Origin: Rhodobacterales bacterium HKCCE4037
GTDB taxonomy: Bacteria > Pseudomonadota > Alphaproteobacteria > Rhodobacterales > Rhodobacteraceae
Assembly: GCA_015689645.1 (NCBI GenBank)
Contig: WVSM01000006.1
Span: forward strand, 208,472 to 272,471
Direction: 5' to 3'
DNA: 64,000 nt
Below are positions 33,454-43,661 of this stretch, in pieces. How positions within the stretch are numbered: the first letter of the stretch is position 1; every line of letters starts with the position of its first letter. The notes under the pieces were generated by a model, which was given only the letters and a program-made list of their open reading frames with translations, searched no databases and was not told the origin of the DNA. The position numbers were made by a program, and so were the translations under genes.

Positions 33454-34986
33454 GTGACGTTTCACAGATCCCCCCAACATCACCGAGACGAGCCACGCGT
33501 GGCCGTGGAGACCCGGAGCCGCAGCGTAGACGCCCGCCTTGTGCTCGGCGCGATGCTCGCCATGCTCATGGCGCTTGTGATGGCTCTGTCGACCCTCCCC
33601 GCACGCGCCCAGACCAACGGTCTGCCGAATTTCGCCGACCTCGTGGACCAGGTGGGTGACGCGGTGGTCAACATCACCACGTCCTCGGTCGTCGCCGGAC
33701 GTGCGGGTGGCCCGCAGCCGCAGGTGCCCGAAGGCTCGCCCCTGGAAGATTTCTTCAACGAGTTCCTCGACAATCAAGGCCCCAACGGCGCGCCGCGCCG
33801 CAGCCAGGCGCTTGGCTCCGGCTTCGTGATCTCCGAAGACGGCTACCTCGTGACCAACAACCACGTGATCGAAGGCGCGGACGAGATCATGATCGAGTTC
33901 CGCAACGGTCGTGAGCTGGTGGCCGAACTGATCGGCACCGACCCCACCACCGACATCGCGCTGCTGAAGGTCGAAAGCGACGAGCCACTGCCCTTCGTGG
34001 AATTCGGCGTCTCGTCCGACCACCGCGTCGGCGAATGGGTCATGGTCATGGGTAACCCGCTGGGTCAGGGCTTCTCCGTCTCGGTCGGCGTGATCTCGGC
34101 CTTCGGACGTTCGCTTCAGGGCAGCTATGATGACTTCATCCAGACCGATGCCGCGATCAACCAGGGCAACTCGGGCGGACCGCTGTTCAACCTCGACGGC
34201 GATGTCATCGGCGTGAACACCGCCATCCTGTCGCCCACGGGCGGGTCCATCGGGATCGGCTTCGCCATGTCCTCGGACGTGGTCACCAACGTGGTCGCGC
34301 AATTGCGTGAATTCGGCGAGACGCGGCGCGGCTGGCTGGGTGTGCGCATCCAGGATGTCGACGAGGCCATGGCCGAAGCGATGGGCCTGGAAGAGGCGCG
34401 CGGCGCCATGGTCACCGACGTGCCGACCGGCCCCGCGCTCGACGCCGGTGTCGAAGTGGGTGACGTGATCCTGAGCTTCGACGGTGAGGAGATCGACGAT
34501 ACACGTGAACTGGTCCGCATCGTCGGCGACTCCACCGTAGGTGAGACCGTGCGCATGCTGGTCTTCCGCGAGGGGGCAACCGAGACCTTGCGCGTCACGC
34601 TTGGCCGCCGCGAGACAGCGGAAGCCGCAAGTGGCACGACGCTGCCCAACGGCAACGACCCGGACAGCGGCGTGACCCCGAGCAGTGAAATCCTCGGCAT
34701 GACCCTGGCGCCCCTGACCGACGAGATGCGTCAGCAACTGAACGCGCAGAACGTGACCGGCGGGCTGGTGATCGAACAGATCGACCCGGTCTCCGACGCT
34801 GCCGAGATGGGCTTGCGTGTCGGCGATATCATCACCGAGGTGACGCAACAGCCGGTGTCGAGCTTCGCGGATTTCGAGGCGCTGGTGCAATCGGCGGAAG
34901 AGGCGGGGCAGGAATCCATCCTGCTTCTGATCCGTCGCGATGGCAGCCCGCGCTTCATGGCCCTGTCGATTGCCGACGGGAACTGA
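33454..34986 (+). CDS. Do/DegP-family periplasmic serine protease
   Basis: The 510-residue protease degrades misfolded periplasmic proteins. The catalytic triad is H137 (VTNNHVIEG), D167 (TTDIALLKV) and S240 (QGNSGGPLF). Two PDZ domains follow (about 300-385 and 415-505). The signal peptide is preceded by a charged 30-residue extension. I chose the GTG at 33454 because AGGAGG sits 10 bases upstream and none of the earlier in-frame starts has such a site. A possible promoter lies at 33372-33400 and a strong terminator follows. It could be called DegP, DegQ or MucD. Confidence 0.93.
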   Translation: MTFHRSPQHHRDEPRVAVETRSRSVDARLVLGAMLAMLMALVMALSTLPARAQTNGLPNFADLVDQVGDAVVNITTSSVVAGRAGGPQPQVPEGSPLEDFFNEFLDNQGPNGAPRRSQALGSGFVISEDGYLVTNNHVIEGADEIMIEFRNGRELVAELIGTDPTTDIALLKVESDEPLPFVEFGVSSDHRVGEWVMVMGNPLGQGFSVSVGVISAFGRSLQGSYDDFIQTDAAINQGNSGGPLFNLDGDVIGVNTAILSPTGGSIGIGFAMSSDVVTNVVAQLREFGETRRGWLGVRIQDVDEAMAEAMGLEEARGAMVTDVPTGPALDAGVEVGDVILSFDGEEIDDTRELVRIVGDSTVGETVRMLVFREGATETLRVTLGRRETAEAASGTTLPNGNDPDSGVTPSSEILGMTLAPLTDEMRQQLNAQNVTGGLVIEQIDPVSDAAEMGLRVGDIITEVTQQPVSSFADFEALVQSAEEAGQESILLLIRRDGSPRFMALSIADGN

Positions 34987-35013
34987 TCGGCCCTGACCTA
35001 AGCCTGACATTCG

Positions 35014-35050
35014 AAAGCCCCGGATCGCACTAGGCGGCCCGGGGCTTTTT
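35014..35050 (+). terminator. Intrinsic terminator after the Do protease
   Basis: A 10-bp stem (AAAGCCCCGG with CCGGGGCTTT, 15-base loop) ends in five T residues (35046-35050). It lies 28 bases after the protease stop and abuts the stop of the convergent acetyltransferase gene, whose transcript it may also end. Confidence 0.88.
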
Positions 35051-35502
35051 CATGCCTTCTGCATATCTGCGACGGTGATGGTCAGGCCACCTCGGGTCAG
35101 GTGCGGCTTGTGGAGGGTCGTGACCCAACCTCGCTCGGCGTAAAAGCCCTCGGAATTTAGCGCGGCGGTGAGAGACTGGGGTGAGCCTGCGCCCCGCATC
35201 TCAACTTCAGCCGCTTCGAGAAGCGCGCTGCCAAGCCCGTGCCCCATTGCCTCCGGCGAAACGTAAAGACCGACCAGCGATGCCCCCAGATAGGAGCAAA
35301 AGCCTTGCGGCGCGCCAACCGGCCCGGCCGAGAGAAACACTTGCCCCTCGTCCCGGCCCCGCAGGAACAGGTCCCTGCGCACACCCTCGATCCACGAGGC
35401 GCATTCCGCGTCGCTGTAAGCTTTGGGGCCGTGGGTCAGGATCGCGCCCCGCATGATCGGGGCAAACGCGCTGAAATCCGCATCCGTGGCCGGGCGGATC
35501 AT
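35050..35502 (-). CDS. GNAT-family N-acetyltransferase
   Basis: The 150-residue protein is a compact GNAT enzyme: MIRPATDADFSAFAPIM at the start, LVGLYVSPEAMGHGLGSALLEAAE near 85-108 as the acetyl-CoA loop (GHGLGS), and NSEGFYAERGWVT near 123. The substrate is unknown. The ATG at 35502 starts at the fold. An alternative GTG at 35517 overlaps the lipoprotein stop as GTGA, so coupling with the upstream gene is likely either way. Confidence 0.82.
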   Translation of the reverse strand: MIRPATDADFSAFAPIMRGAILTHGPKAYSDAECASWIEGVRRDLFLRGRDEGQVFLSAGPVGAPQGFCSYLGASLVGLYVSPEAMGHGLGSALLEAAEVEMRGAGSPQSLTAALNSEGFYAERGWVTTLHKPHLTRGGLTITVADMQKA

Positions 35503-35513
35503 TGCGCTATCGG

Positions 35514-36089
35514 TCACTCGCTGCCGCCGCGCCCGGCAAGCTCCGGATCCCAGACCGACAGGCCAAGCTGGCGCGCGGCAGCAAGGCTCAGCACGCCGCT
35601 GTCGAGGCCCTGCGGCGCTTGGTACGCGCGAACGCCATCGATCGTGGCGCGGTCCAGCGTGCCGGTGATCGGGCCGCTGTAATGGCCCCGCGCCTCCAGC
35701 GCCCGTTGCAGGGTGGAGATATAGGTGGGATCTGCCGCCTGCATGGCGCAGGGGGTTTCGAACCAGGTCTCGGTGCGATCCTCGACGATGCGCTGTTCGG
35801 TCGAGGTGACGAAGACGGCGGGGCGGCGGACCTCGCCATTGCGGTCGAGTTGCTCCGGCTCGACCATGATCTGTTCGGTCACCGTCTCGATCACCGCAGG
35901 CTCGATCTCGCGTCCGTAACAGCTTTCGGGGTTGGCATCGGGCGGGCCGAAGCCGCGCGTGACCTGCACGCCCGCCGCCCCGGTATGGGTCACCGGTTCG
36001 ATCACGGAGGTGAACGCGGTGTCGTCCGGCGCTGTCGATTGACAGGCCGAAAGACCGCCAAGGGCGGCGAAAAGGATCAGTTTGCGCAT
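35514..36089 (-). CDS. Lipoprotein with a C-terminal peptidoglycan-binding-like domain
   Basis: The 191-residue protein starts with a lipoprotein signal peptide and lipobox (LILFAALGGLSAC), so it should be lipid-anchored after cleavage before that Cys. The C-terminal 55 residues (YISTLQRALEARGHYSGPITGTLD to AARQLGL) match the three-helix PG_binding_1 pattern. The middle region (about 40-130) has two more Cys residues and is not recognised. It probably links the envelope to peptidoglycan. The ATG at 36089 was chosen over an in-frame start at 36137 because it directly precedes the signal. Confidence 0.8.
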   Translation of the reverse strand: MRKLILFAALGGLSACQSTAPDDTAFTSVIEPVTHTGAAGVQVTRGFGPPDANPESCYGREIEPAVIETVTEQIMVEPEQLDRNGEVRRPAVFVTSTEQRIVEDRTETWFETPCAMQAADPTYISTLQRALEARGHYSGPITGTLDRATIDGVRAYQAPQGLDSGVLSLAAARQLGLSVWDPELAGRGGSE

Positions 36090-36157
36090 GGGCCTGCTCG
36101 GGTCCTGCCATTTGTTATTCCCGGCAGTATAGCCCATCGGGTCGCTTCGGGGAAGCG

Positions 36158-36979
<822 letters not shown>

Positions 36980-36980
<1 letters not shown>

Positions 36981-37795
36981 TGGGCCGGCGCGGCGGGCTG
37001 TTTCTCGCTGCGCTTCTTGCCTTGGCGAGTCCGGCGGGCGCCTGCACCGTGGCCCCGCACCAAGCCACCCAAATGCCCGAGAGCCTGTCGAACCTGTGGC
37101 CCGGCCATGGCGGCTCGCTCGCGTGGTACGACGGGCCGACCACGCGCTACCCGCACGGCGTCCTGGGCGACACGGTGGAGGCCACGCGGCTCCACGCCTA
37201 TTCCGAGGCCGCGCAGTCGATCTGCGGCGATCAATCCGTGACCCTGCCCGATGAGCTGGTCTTCGAAGACATCGCCCCGCGCCTCGCCGATCTGGATTTT
37301 GACGGCTTGCCCGAGATCATCGTGGTGCAAAGCCACCAGAGTCTCGGCGCGCAATTGGCCATCTACCAGGCCGCGAACGATGGCATCGGCCTCGACCTTG
37401 TCGCCACCACGCCGTTCATTGGCCAGCGTAACCGCTGGCTCGCCCCTGTGGGCGTGGCAGATTTCAATGGCGACGGGCAGATGGACGTGGCCTATGTCGA
37501 CCGCCCGCATCTCGCCCGCACGCTGCGGGTCTGGTCCTTCGTGCCGGGCGGTCTGGACGGGCAGGGGAGCCTGCGCGAGATCGCGGCGCTTGGCGGCCTC
37601 ACCAACCACCGCATCGGCGAGGACTTCATCACCGGCGGCGTGCGCGATTGCGGCGACGGCCCGGAGATGGTCGTGGCGAACACCGACTGGACCCGCGTGA
37701 TGGCCGTGCGGATGGCGGATGGCACGCTCGACGCCCGCCCCATCGCGCCCTTCAGCGCGTCCGCCGTCACCGAGGCGCTGGCCTGCGCTCTCTGA
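36980..37795 (+). CDS. Secreted FG-GAP/VCBS-repeat protein
   Basis: The 271-residue protein has a signal peptide ending near SPAGAC. Two calcium-loop-like repeats typical of FG-GAP/VCBS propellers are visible: LADLDFDGLPEIIVV and VGVADFNGDGQMDVAYVD, with weaker ones between. Cysteines near 22, 82, 224 and 269 may form disulfides. It overlaps the ferredoxin stop by one base. A role in the envelope or medium is likely but unspecified. Confidence 0.8.
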
Positions 37796-37805
37796 CCGGA
37801 CCTGC

Positions 37806-37818
37806 CCATCTTTGTTCC
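37806..37818 (-). repeat. Tail motif of the intergenic repeat family (reverse copy)
   Basis: CCATCTTTGTTCC is the exact reverse complement of the 13-base tail at 28976-28988. A TTTTC/TTTGC-rich stretch lies on the expected side, but no clear hairpins are present. It lies between the 36980 gene and aspS. Confidence 0.45.
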
Positions 37819-37924
37819 ATGAAAATGCAAATCCTGCGCCAGCCGCCCCGCGCCGCCGCCCGGGCTTGACTTCACCGGCCACGGGCGGTCTATCCGGGCG
37901 CGACCAGATACCCGGAGAGACCCG

Positions 37925-39700
37925 ATGCACGCCTATCGCAGCCATACCTGCGCCGCCCTGACCGCCGCCAATGTCGGCGATACCGTTCGCCTGTCGGGCT
38001 GGGTCCATCGCCGGCGTGACCATGGCGGTGTGATCTTCATCGACCTGCGCGACCATTTCGGGATCACCCAAGTGCTCTGTGACCCCGACAGCCCGGTCTT
38101 CGCCGAGGTGGAAAAGCTGCGCTCGGAATATTGCATCCGCATCGACGGCGTCGTGAAGGCCCGCGATCCGGAACTGGTGAACCCGAAACTGCCCACCGGC
38201 GAGATCGAGGTTTTCATCCGCGACATGGAAGTGCTTGGCCCCGTGAAGGGCGATCTGCCGTTGCAGGTCTTCGGTGACCAGGACTATCCCGAGGAAACCC
38301 GGCTGACCTACCGCTACCTCGACCTGCGGCGCGAGAAGATGCAGGCGAACATGACCCTGCGTTCGGACGTTGTCGCCTCGATCCGCAAGCGCATGTGGGA
38401 CATCGACTTCCGCGAATTCCAGACGCCGATCATCACGGCGTCCTCTCCCGAAGGCGCGCGCGACTTCCTCGTGCCGTCGCGCCTGCACCCGGGCAAGTTC
38501 TACGCGCTGCCGCAGGCGCCGCAGCAGTTCAAGCAGTTGCTGATGGTCTCGGGCTTCGACAGGTATTTCCAGATCGCGCCGTGCTTCCGTGACGAGGACC
38601 CGCGCGCCGACCGCTCGCCCACCGATTTCTACCAGCTCGACCTGGAGATGTCGTTTGTCGAGCAGCAGGACGTCTTCGACACGGTCGAGCCGGTCCTGCG
38701 CGGCGTATTCGAGGAATTCGGGCGGGGTGCCACGGTCGACCAGAACTGGCCGCAGATCTCCTACGCCGATGCGGCGCTGTGGTATGGCACCGACAAGCCC
38801 GACCTGCGCAACCCGATCAAGATGCAGGTGGTCAGCGACCATTTCCGCGGCTCGGGCTTTGCGATTTTCGCCAACCTGCTGGAGAAAGAGGGCACCGAGG
38901 TGCGCGCCATTCCCGCGCCCAAGGGCGGCTCGCGCAAGTTCTGCGACCGGATGAACAAGTTCGCGCAGGAGCAGGGGCTGCCCGGGATGGGTTACATCTT
39001 CTGGCGCGACGGCGACGACGGCATGGATGCGGCAGGTCCGCTGGCCAAGAACATCGGCCCGGAACGGACCGAGGCGATCCGGCAGCAGCTTGGCCTTGGC
39101 ACGGGCGACGCGGCCTTCTTCCTTGCCGGCAAACCGGCGGAGTTCGAGGGCGTCGCGGGCCGTGCGCGCGTGGTGATCGGCGATGAGCTTGAACTGACCG
39201 AGCAGAACCGCTTCGCCTTCGCGTGGATCGTGGATTTCCCAATGTACGAGGCCGATGACGACGGCAAGATCGACTTCTCGCACAACCCCTTCTCGATGCC
39301 GCAGGGCGGGCTTGAGGCGCTGGAGGGCAATCCGCTCGACGTGCTCGGCTACCAGTACGACCTCGCCTGCAACGGCTACGAGCTGGTTTCGGGCGCGATC
39401 CGGAACCACAAGCCGGAGATCATGTTCAAGGCGTTCGAACTGGCGGGCTATGGCGAGGACGAGGTGCGCAAGCGCTTCGGCGGCATGGTCAACGCGTTCC
39501 AATACGGCGCACCGCCCCACGGTGGCTGTGCGGCGGGGATCGACCGGATCGTGATGCTGCTGGCGGGCACTTCGAACATCCGCGAAGTGATCCTGTTCCC
39601 TATGAACCAGCGCGCCGAGGATTTGATGATGTCGGCCCCGTCCGACCCGACCTCGGACCAGCTGATGGAGCTTGGTCTGCGGGTGATCCCGCAGGACTGA
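37925..39700 (+). CDS. aspS: Aspartyl-tRNA synthetase
   Basis: The 591-residue class II synthetase has the N-terminal OB anticodon domain ([20 protein letters not shown]) and motif 2 ([19 protein letters not shown]). It also has the bacterial GAD insertion (about 290-410) and motif 3 ([11 protein letters not shown]). Length is that of the bacterial type, which in alphaproteobacteria is often non-discriminating (Asp and Asn). CCGGAGAG precedes the ATG. The DUF1993 gene follows after 4 bases. Confidence 0.97.
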   Translation: MHAYRSHTCAALTAANVGDTVRLSGWVHRRRDHGGVIFIDLRDHFGITQVLCDPDSPVFAEVEKLRSEYCIRIDGVVKARDPELVNPKLPTGEIEVFIRDMEVLGPVKGDLPLQVFGDQDYPEETRLTYRYLDLRREKMQANMTLRSDVVASIRKRMWDIDFREFQTPIITASSPEGARDFLVPSRLHPGKFYALPQAPQQFKQLLMVSGFDRYFQIAPCFRDEDPRADRSPTDFYQLDLEMSFVEQQDVFDTVEPVLRGVFEEFGRGATVDQNWPQISYADAALWYGTDKPDLRNPIKMQVVSDHFRGSGFAIFANLLEKEGTEVRAIPAPKGGSRKFCDRMNKFAQEQGLPGMGYIFWRDGDDGMDAAGPLAKNIGPERTEAIRQQLGLGTGDAAFFLAGKPAEFEGVAGRARVVIGDELELTEQNRFAFAWIVDFPMYEADDDGKIDFSHNPFSMPQGGLEALEGNPLDVLGYQYDLACNGYELVSGAIRNHKPEIMFKAFELAGYGEDEVRKRFGGMVNAFQYGAPPHGGCAAGIDRIVMLLAGTSNIREVILFPMNQRAEDLMMSAPSDPTSDQLMELGLRVIPQD

Positions 39701-39704
39701 GGCG

Positions 39705-40208
39705 ATGGCCGACCACGCGCTTTACACCGCTTCCGTCCCGGTGTTCCGGCACTACCTTTCGCAGGCGAAGGGCCTGGTGCGCCGGGCCACGCCTGACATG
39801 CTCGAGGCGCGGCTGGCGCCCGACATGTTCAGCGGGGCCGAGCAATTCGCGACCGCAGCGGGCTTTGCCCTGCGCGTCGCGTTTCCGCTCGCCGGTCACA
39901 TTGTGCCTGAGTTTCCGCATCTGGGGATGGATGGCGAGGGATTGCGCGCGCGGATTGCCTTTGCAGATGAACAGCTTGCCTCGCTGGAGCCGACAGATTT
40001 CGCAGGGGCGGAGGATCGCATGATCGCGCACCGTGCCGGGTTTGCGGAATTGGAGCAGACGGGCGCGGACTTCCTGCACCTGTTCGGAATGCCGAACTTC
40101 CTGTTTCACCTGTCGATGGGATTCGCGGTTCTGCGGCAATCGGGGGCCGAAGTGGGGAAGGCCGATTTCGACGGCCTTCACACCTATCCGCACGGGTTCC
40201 GCTTCTGA
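39705..40208 (+). CDS. DUF1993 protein
   Basis: The 167-residue protein matches DUF1993: LYTASVPVFRHYLSQAKGLV near the start, LEARLAPDMFSGAEQFATAAGFALR near 33-57 and LFGMPNFLFHLSMGFAVLRQSGAEVGK near the end. The fold is a DinB-like four-helix bundle; the function is unknown. The start is 4 bases after the aspS stop, so it is probably co-transcribed. It converges on the hemerythrin gene with 6 bases between. Confidence 0.88.
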   Translation: MADHALYTASVPVFRHYLSQAKGLVRRATPDMLEARLAPDMFSGAEQFATAAGFALRVAFPLAGHIVPEFPHLGMDGEGLRARIAFADEQLASLEPTDFAGAEDRMIAHRAGFAELEQTGADFLHLFGMPNFLFHLSMGFAVLRQSGAEVGKADFDGLHTYPHGFRF

Positions 40209-40214
40209 CCGGCC

Positions 40215-40691
40215 TCAGTCTTCGAGGCTGTCCTCGCGCTTTTCGTCGATCAGCTCGCGTTCCTCGGACTTCCGCTTGAGGAACCGGTCCCCGTAGCCGT
40301 CGATCTCGGAGGCGTCGATCACTTCCTTGGCGCGGGTGAAAACCTCGTCTTCCTCCTCCTCGATATGGTGGAGGTAGTCGTGCTGCAGCGTCTTGAACTT
40401 CTGCAGCCAGCCGGGAGAGGACATGTCCGCTTCGTTTAGCTCTTCCATCAGGTCGTCGAGCTGCTGGTGCTCGTGCACGGAATGGCGCGCCGCGTCCTGG
40501 CCCCAGGTTTTCGAGATCAGCTTGGAATAGAACGTCTCTTCCTCGGCGGCCGCGTGGGATTTCACGTCGTGATAGAAGCTGTCCCATGCCTTCTGCCGGG
40601 CGTCGCTGTCGCCGGAGGTTTCGGCGATCTGGTCCATGAGGTCGCGGTGGTTGTCATGGTCGGATTTGATGGCGTCGTAGATCGAAGGCAT
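40215..40691 (-). CDS. Hemerythrin HHE-domain protein
   Basis: The 158-residue helical protein has the metal-binding histidine/acid pattern of HHE hemerythrins: SDHDNHRDL, KSHAAAEEETFY, HEHQQLDDL and HDYLHHIEEEEDEVF. These could hold a di-iron centre that senses or carries O2 or NO. The C-terminal 30 residues are charged (KRKSEERELIDEKRED). A response-regulator gene lies 86 bases upstream on the same strand. Confidence 0.9.
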   Translation of the reverse strand: MPSIYDAIKSDHDNHRDLMDQIAETSGDSDARQKAWDSFYHDVKSHAAAEEETFYSKLISKTWGQDAARHSVHEHQQLDDLMEELNEADMSSPGWLQKFKTLQHDYLHHIEEEEDEVFTRAKEVIDASEIDGYGDRFLKRKSEERELIDEKREDSLED

Positions 40692-40777
40692 GGCGTGGCT
40701 CCCTGGCTGGCTTGTCTTGTCCAACATCGGGGACCGGGTTTGGTTCCGGGAAAGCGTAGGCCTTCTGCAATCTCTTA

Positions 40778-41485
40778 TCAGACAGGCTCGGGCATGGCCC
40801 TTATGCGACCTGACAGAAGTTCCCGAAGCGCGGCGCGGTCGGGCGCCTGAAGCGTATCGTCCATCCCGTGAGCCACCGCTTCCAGACCCTTGTCCGCCAC
40901 GCCGCGCGCAAGACCGATGAGGAACCGCTTGAGGTAATCGGCGGGGGGCGTGTCGAGTGCCAGAAGGTCCATCGCGTGGCTCAGATCCTCGCGCAGGGCG
41001 AGCGGGTCGGGGTCGACGGCGGTGATCGCGGCTTCGCGCGGGCCCTTGGGATGAAGGGTGCTGGGGAGATGGCGCAGGATGGCGGCCTGGAACGCCGCGA
41101 TGCTGGCGACGGGCTTGGCGATGAACCCATCTGCCCCGGCTTCGAGCGCCTGACGCTCCGCCTCCTCCCGTTCCGCGCCGCTGCTGCCGAGAATGACCTG
41201 TCCGGAGGCGCGGTTGGCCGCCATGGAGCGGATCAGGTCGAGGCCGGAGCCGTCGGGCAGGCCCAGGTCGACGATGGCGATGGCAGGCGCATAGACGTTC
41301 AGGTGCCGTTCGGCGGAGGCGAGGCAATCGGCGCGGCGCAGGCGGGCGCCCGACCGCAGGCTCATCAACCGGATCGCCTCGGACGCATAGCGGCTGTCTT
41401 CGACGACGAGAATGGTCAGCCCCAAGAGCGGCCGTTCGGCCGTGGGTTGCGGTCGCAGGTCGAATTCCGAAAGCAGGTCGTCCAT
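40778..41485 (-). CDS. Response regulator with an unrecognised helical C-terminal region
   Basis: The 235-residue protein has a receiver domain at about 23-145. VEDSRYASEA carries the acidic pocket, AIVDLGLPDGSG the phosphorylated Asp, and AKPVAS the conserved Lys. The C-terminal 85 residues (PDPLALREDLSHAMDLLALDTPPADYLKRFLIGLARG) are helical and match no DNA-binding output I know. No kinase gene is adjacent. The hemerythrin gene follows. Confidence 0.85.
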   Translation of the reverse strand: MDDLLSEFDLRPQPTAERPLLGLTILVVEDSRYASEAIRLMSLRSGARLRRADCLASAERHLNVYAPAIAIVDLGLPDGSGLDLIRSMAANRASGQVILGSSGAEREEAERQALEAGADGFIAKPVASIAAFQAAILRHLPSTLHPKGPREAAITAVDPDPLALREDLSHAMDLLALDTPPADYLKRFLIGLARGVADKGLEAVAHGMDDTLQAPDRAALRELLSGRIRAMPEPV

Positions 41486-41644
41486 CTTCTTGCCCCCAAG
41501 AGCGACGGGGATGATTCCCCGCCGATGGGACGACCCTCGCATGTTCTCGGTTGATGAAACGTAAATGCGACATTGGCCCAACTTGCCACCCGCGGGCACG
41601 CACGTCATATCGGGCCGAAGTCTCACCAACGCCGGATAAATCCC

Positions 41645-42049
41645 ATGATCGGACGCCTGAACCACGTAGCCATCGCCGTGCCGGACCTCGATGCCGCCGC
41701 CGCGCAATACCGCGACACGCTCGGCGCCAAGGTCGGCGCGCCGCAGGACGAGCCCGATCACGGCGTCACCGTCGTTTTCATCGAGCTCCCCAACACCAAG
41801 ATCGAGCTGCTCCACCCACTTGGGGATAACTCACCCATAAGCGCGTTTCTGGAAAAGAATCCGTCCGGGGGGATGCATCATGTCTGCTACGAGGTTGAGA
41901 ATATCCTCGAAGCGCGGGATCGGCTGAAAGCGCAAGGCGCCCGCGTGTTGGGCGATGGCGAGCCGAAGATCGGGGCCCACGGCAAGCCGGTCCTGTTCCT
42001 GCATCCGAAGGATTTCACCGGCACGCTGGTCGAGCTGGAGCAGGTCTGA
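41645..42049 (+). CDS. mce: Methylmalonyl-CoA epimerase
   Basis: The 134-residue VOC-family enzyme interconverts methylmalonyl-CoA epimers in propionyl-CoA and ethylmalonyl-CoA metabolism. Metal ligands are visible as His7 in LNHVAIAVPDLD, the His in GGMHHVCYEV, and the terminal Glu in GTLVELEQ. The start at 41645 is followed by a full-length typical product. Its stop overlaps the DUF1467 start by one base (TGATG). Confidence 0.93.
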   Translation: MIGRLNHVAIAVPDLDAAAAQYRDTLGAKVGAPQDEPDHGVTVVFIELPNTKIELLHPLGDNSPISAFLEKNPSGGMHHVCYEVENILEARDRLKAQGARVLGDGEPKIGAHGKPVLFLHPKDFTGTLVELEQV

Positions 42050-42336
42050 TGGGGGTCGTCACCGGCATCGTGCTCTACGCGATCATCTGGTTCATGACGC
42101 TGCTAGTGTCGCTTCAGGTGCGTGTCACCAGCCAGGATGACGCGGGCGAGCGCGTGGCGGGAACCCATGGCTCGGCCCCCGCGGATGCGCAGCTCAGAAA
42201 GCGGGTCATCTGGACCACGATCATCGCCGCCGGGATCTGGTGCGTGGTGGCCGGCATCATCCTGCTGGATCTGGTGACGCTGGACGATATCGACCTGTTC
42301 ACACGGTTCGGGATGGGATCGACCGGCCTGCGTTGA
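42049..42336 (+). CDS. DUF1467 membrane protein
   Basis: The 95-residue protein has two membrane helices (about 3-24 and 53-74) and the DUF1467 pattern YAIIWFMTLLVSLQVRV. It is commonly found behind methylmalonyl-CoA epimerase in alphaproteobacteria; its function is unknown. The last 38 bases overlap the 3' end of the convergent EI24 gene. Confidence 0.88.
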   Translation: MGVVTGIVLYAIIWFMTLLVSLQVRVTSQDDAGERVAGTHGSAPADAQLRKRVIWTTIIAAGIWCVVAGIILLDLVTLDDIDLFTRFGMGSTGLR

Positions 42337-43012
42337 GCATGTGGTAAAGATGCGTGAAGGTCGCCGCCCCGAGGATCGGGACGAGGATGTTGATCACCGG
42401 GATCGTCAGGGGCACCGCCATCAGCACGCCCGCCGCGAACAGCGTCGGGCGATTGCGTTTGCGGAACTCGGCCGCGCCGCGCGCGTCGTGGCGGCGCAGC
42501 GCCACCATCTGCCCGTATTCCCGGCCGATCAGGATGCCGTTCACGACCCAGAAGACCAGCGGCGCGAACGGGCCCGAGACCAGGTAGAACACCAGTCCCA
42601 CGATGTTCACCAGTGTCAGGATGCCGAGGAATTTCGCGACGTCCACCATGGCCTCGCCGATCGAGAGGCCGCGCGCGGGCGGCAGGCCGGGATAATACCG
42701 GTCCTCTACCGCCTCGGACACGCGGTCGAGGAAGATGCCCATGAACGCCGCCGAGACGGGCACCATGAGGAAGATCGACAGGACCAGCATCAGCGGGATG
42801 CCCGCGATGGTCAGGGCGTTGTCGATCCAGTTGACCTCGCCGATCCAGGGCAGGCTGAACGTGTCCGGCACGAACCAGCCCACGACGCCGGCGAAGATGG
42901 CGTAGAAGCCCACCAGAAGGCCAATGGTCAGCGTGATGCCAAGGCCGAGCACGCCAAGGAAGCGGCTGTCGGTCAACTGGCCCACAGCTTTCAGAAATGC
43001 GTTGAAAATCAT
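42299..43012 (-). CDS. EI24/CysZ-like membrane protein
   Basis: The 237-residue protein has about four to five membrane segments and the EI24-domain features MIFNAFLKAVGQLTDSRF, PVSAAFMGIFLDRVSEAVEDRYYPGLPP and PFAPLVFWVVNGILIGREYGQMVALRR. CysZ of this family imports sulfate, but the label does not prove transport. The ATG overlaps the nitroreductase stop as ATGA. Confidence 0.85.
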   Translation of the reverse strand: MIFNAFLKAVGQLTDSRFLGVLGLGITLTIGLLVGFYAIFAGVVGWFVPDTFSLPWIGEVNWIDNALTIAGIPLMLVLSIFLMVPVSAAFMGIFLDRVSEAVEDRYYPGLPPARGLSIGEAMVDVAKFLGILTLVNIVGLVFYLVSGPFAPLVFWVVNGILIGREYGQMVALRRHDARGAAEFRKRNRPTLFAAGVLMAVPLTIPVINILVPILGAATFTHLYHMLNAGRSIPSRTV

Positions 43013-43602
43013 TCGTCTACCCAGGTTGTCAGCGCGTCCACATCGGGGCGGGGGCGTTCCGGCGGAACGCGTGCCTCGTCCCCTATGTGGATAAGGCCGG
43101 CAAGTGTTTCATGGGGGAAAAGGTCGAAGCCTCGCGTCAGAAACGGCCGGTCCGTCGCGCGCCAGCCGGTCAGCCAGACGGCGCCCCAGCCGCTGGCCAG
43201 CGTTGCGTTCAGAAGGCTGAGGCAGACCGAGGCGGCGGAGGCATATTGCTCGGCCTCCGGCACCTTTTCGGAGTCTTTCGGGCTGAACACCACGGCGACG
43301 ATCAGGTTTGCCGTCTCGAAGCCGGATGCGTCCTTTTCGATCCGGTCCGGCTCCAACCCCAGCTCTTCACCGCGAGACCGGGTCAATCGCGCCAGCCGCT
43401 CGATGGCGGGACGGCGCAGCACGATCAGACGCCACGGCTCCAGCTTGCCGTGATCGGGCACGCGCAGGGCGGCAGTCAGGATCGTTCGCAGGGTGTCGTC
43501 GTCGGGAAACCGCTCCCCCAGCATGCGCGGCGGGCGGGAACGCCGGGTCAGCAGGAAGTCGAGAGCCTCGGGCGAGGGCGCAAGGGGGGGCGTGTCGTCC
43601 AT
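43009..43602 (-). CDS. Nitroreductase-family flavoprotein
   Basis: The 197-residue protein fits the YdjA-like nitroreductases: LTRRSRPPRML as the FMN phosphate-binding start, ALRVPDHGKLEPWRLIVL, and GWGAVWLTGW near 145. It would reduce nitro compounds or quinones with NAD(P)H; the substrate is unknown. The ATG at 43602 begins MDDTPPLAPSPEALDFLL. The gene is coupled to the EI24 gene through an ATGA overlap. Confidence 0.87.
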   Translation of the reverse strand: MDDTPPLAPSPEALDFLLTRRSRPPRMLGERFPDDDTLRTILTAALRVPDHGKLEPWRLIVLRRPAIERLARLTRSRGEELGLEPDRIEKDASGFETANLIVAVVFSPKDSEKVPEAEQYASAASVCLSLLNATLASGWGAVWLTGWRATDRPFLTRGFDLFPHETLAGLIHIGDEARVPPERPRPDVDALTTWVDE

Positions 43603-43661
43603 GGGTCCGATTTCGGGCGCGGCGCGGGGCAGATCAAGGCCCCACGCCGCCGAATTCCCGT

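Noticed and set aside
35050..36111. A single 353-residue protein covering the acetyltransferase and lipoprotein region
   Set aside because: The upstream half is in a different frame from the clear lipoprotein with lipobox; the acetyltransferase starts near 35502.
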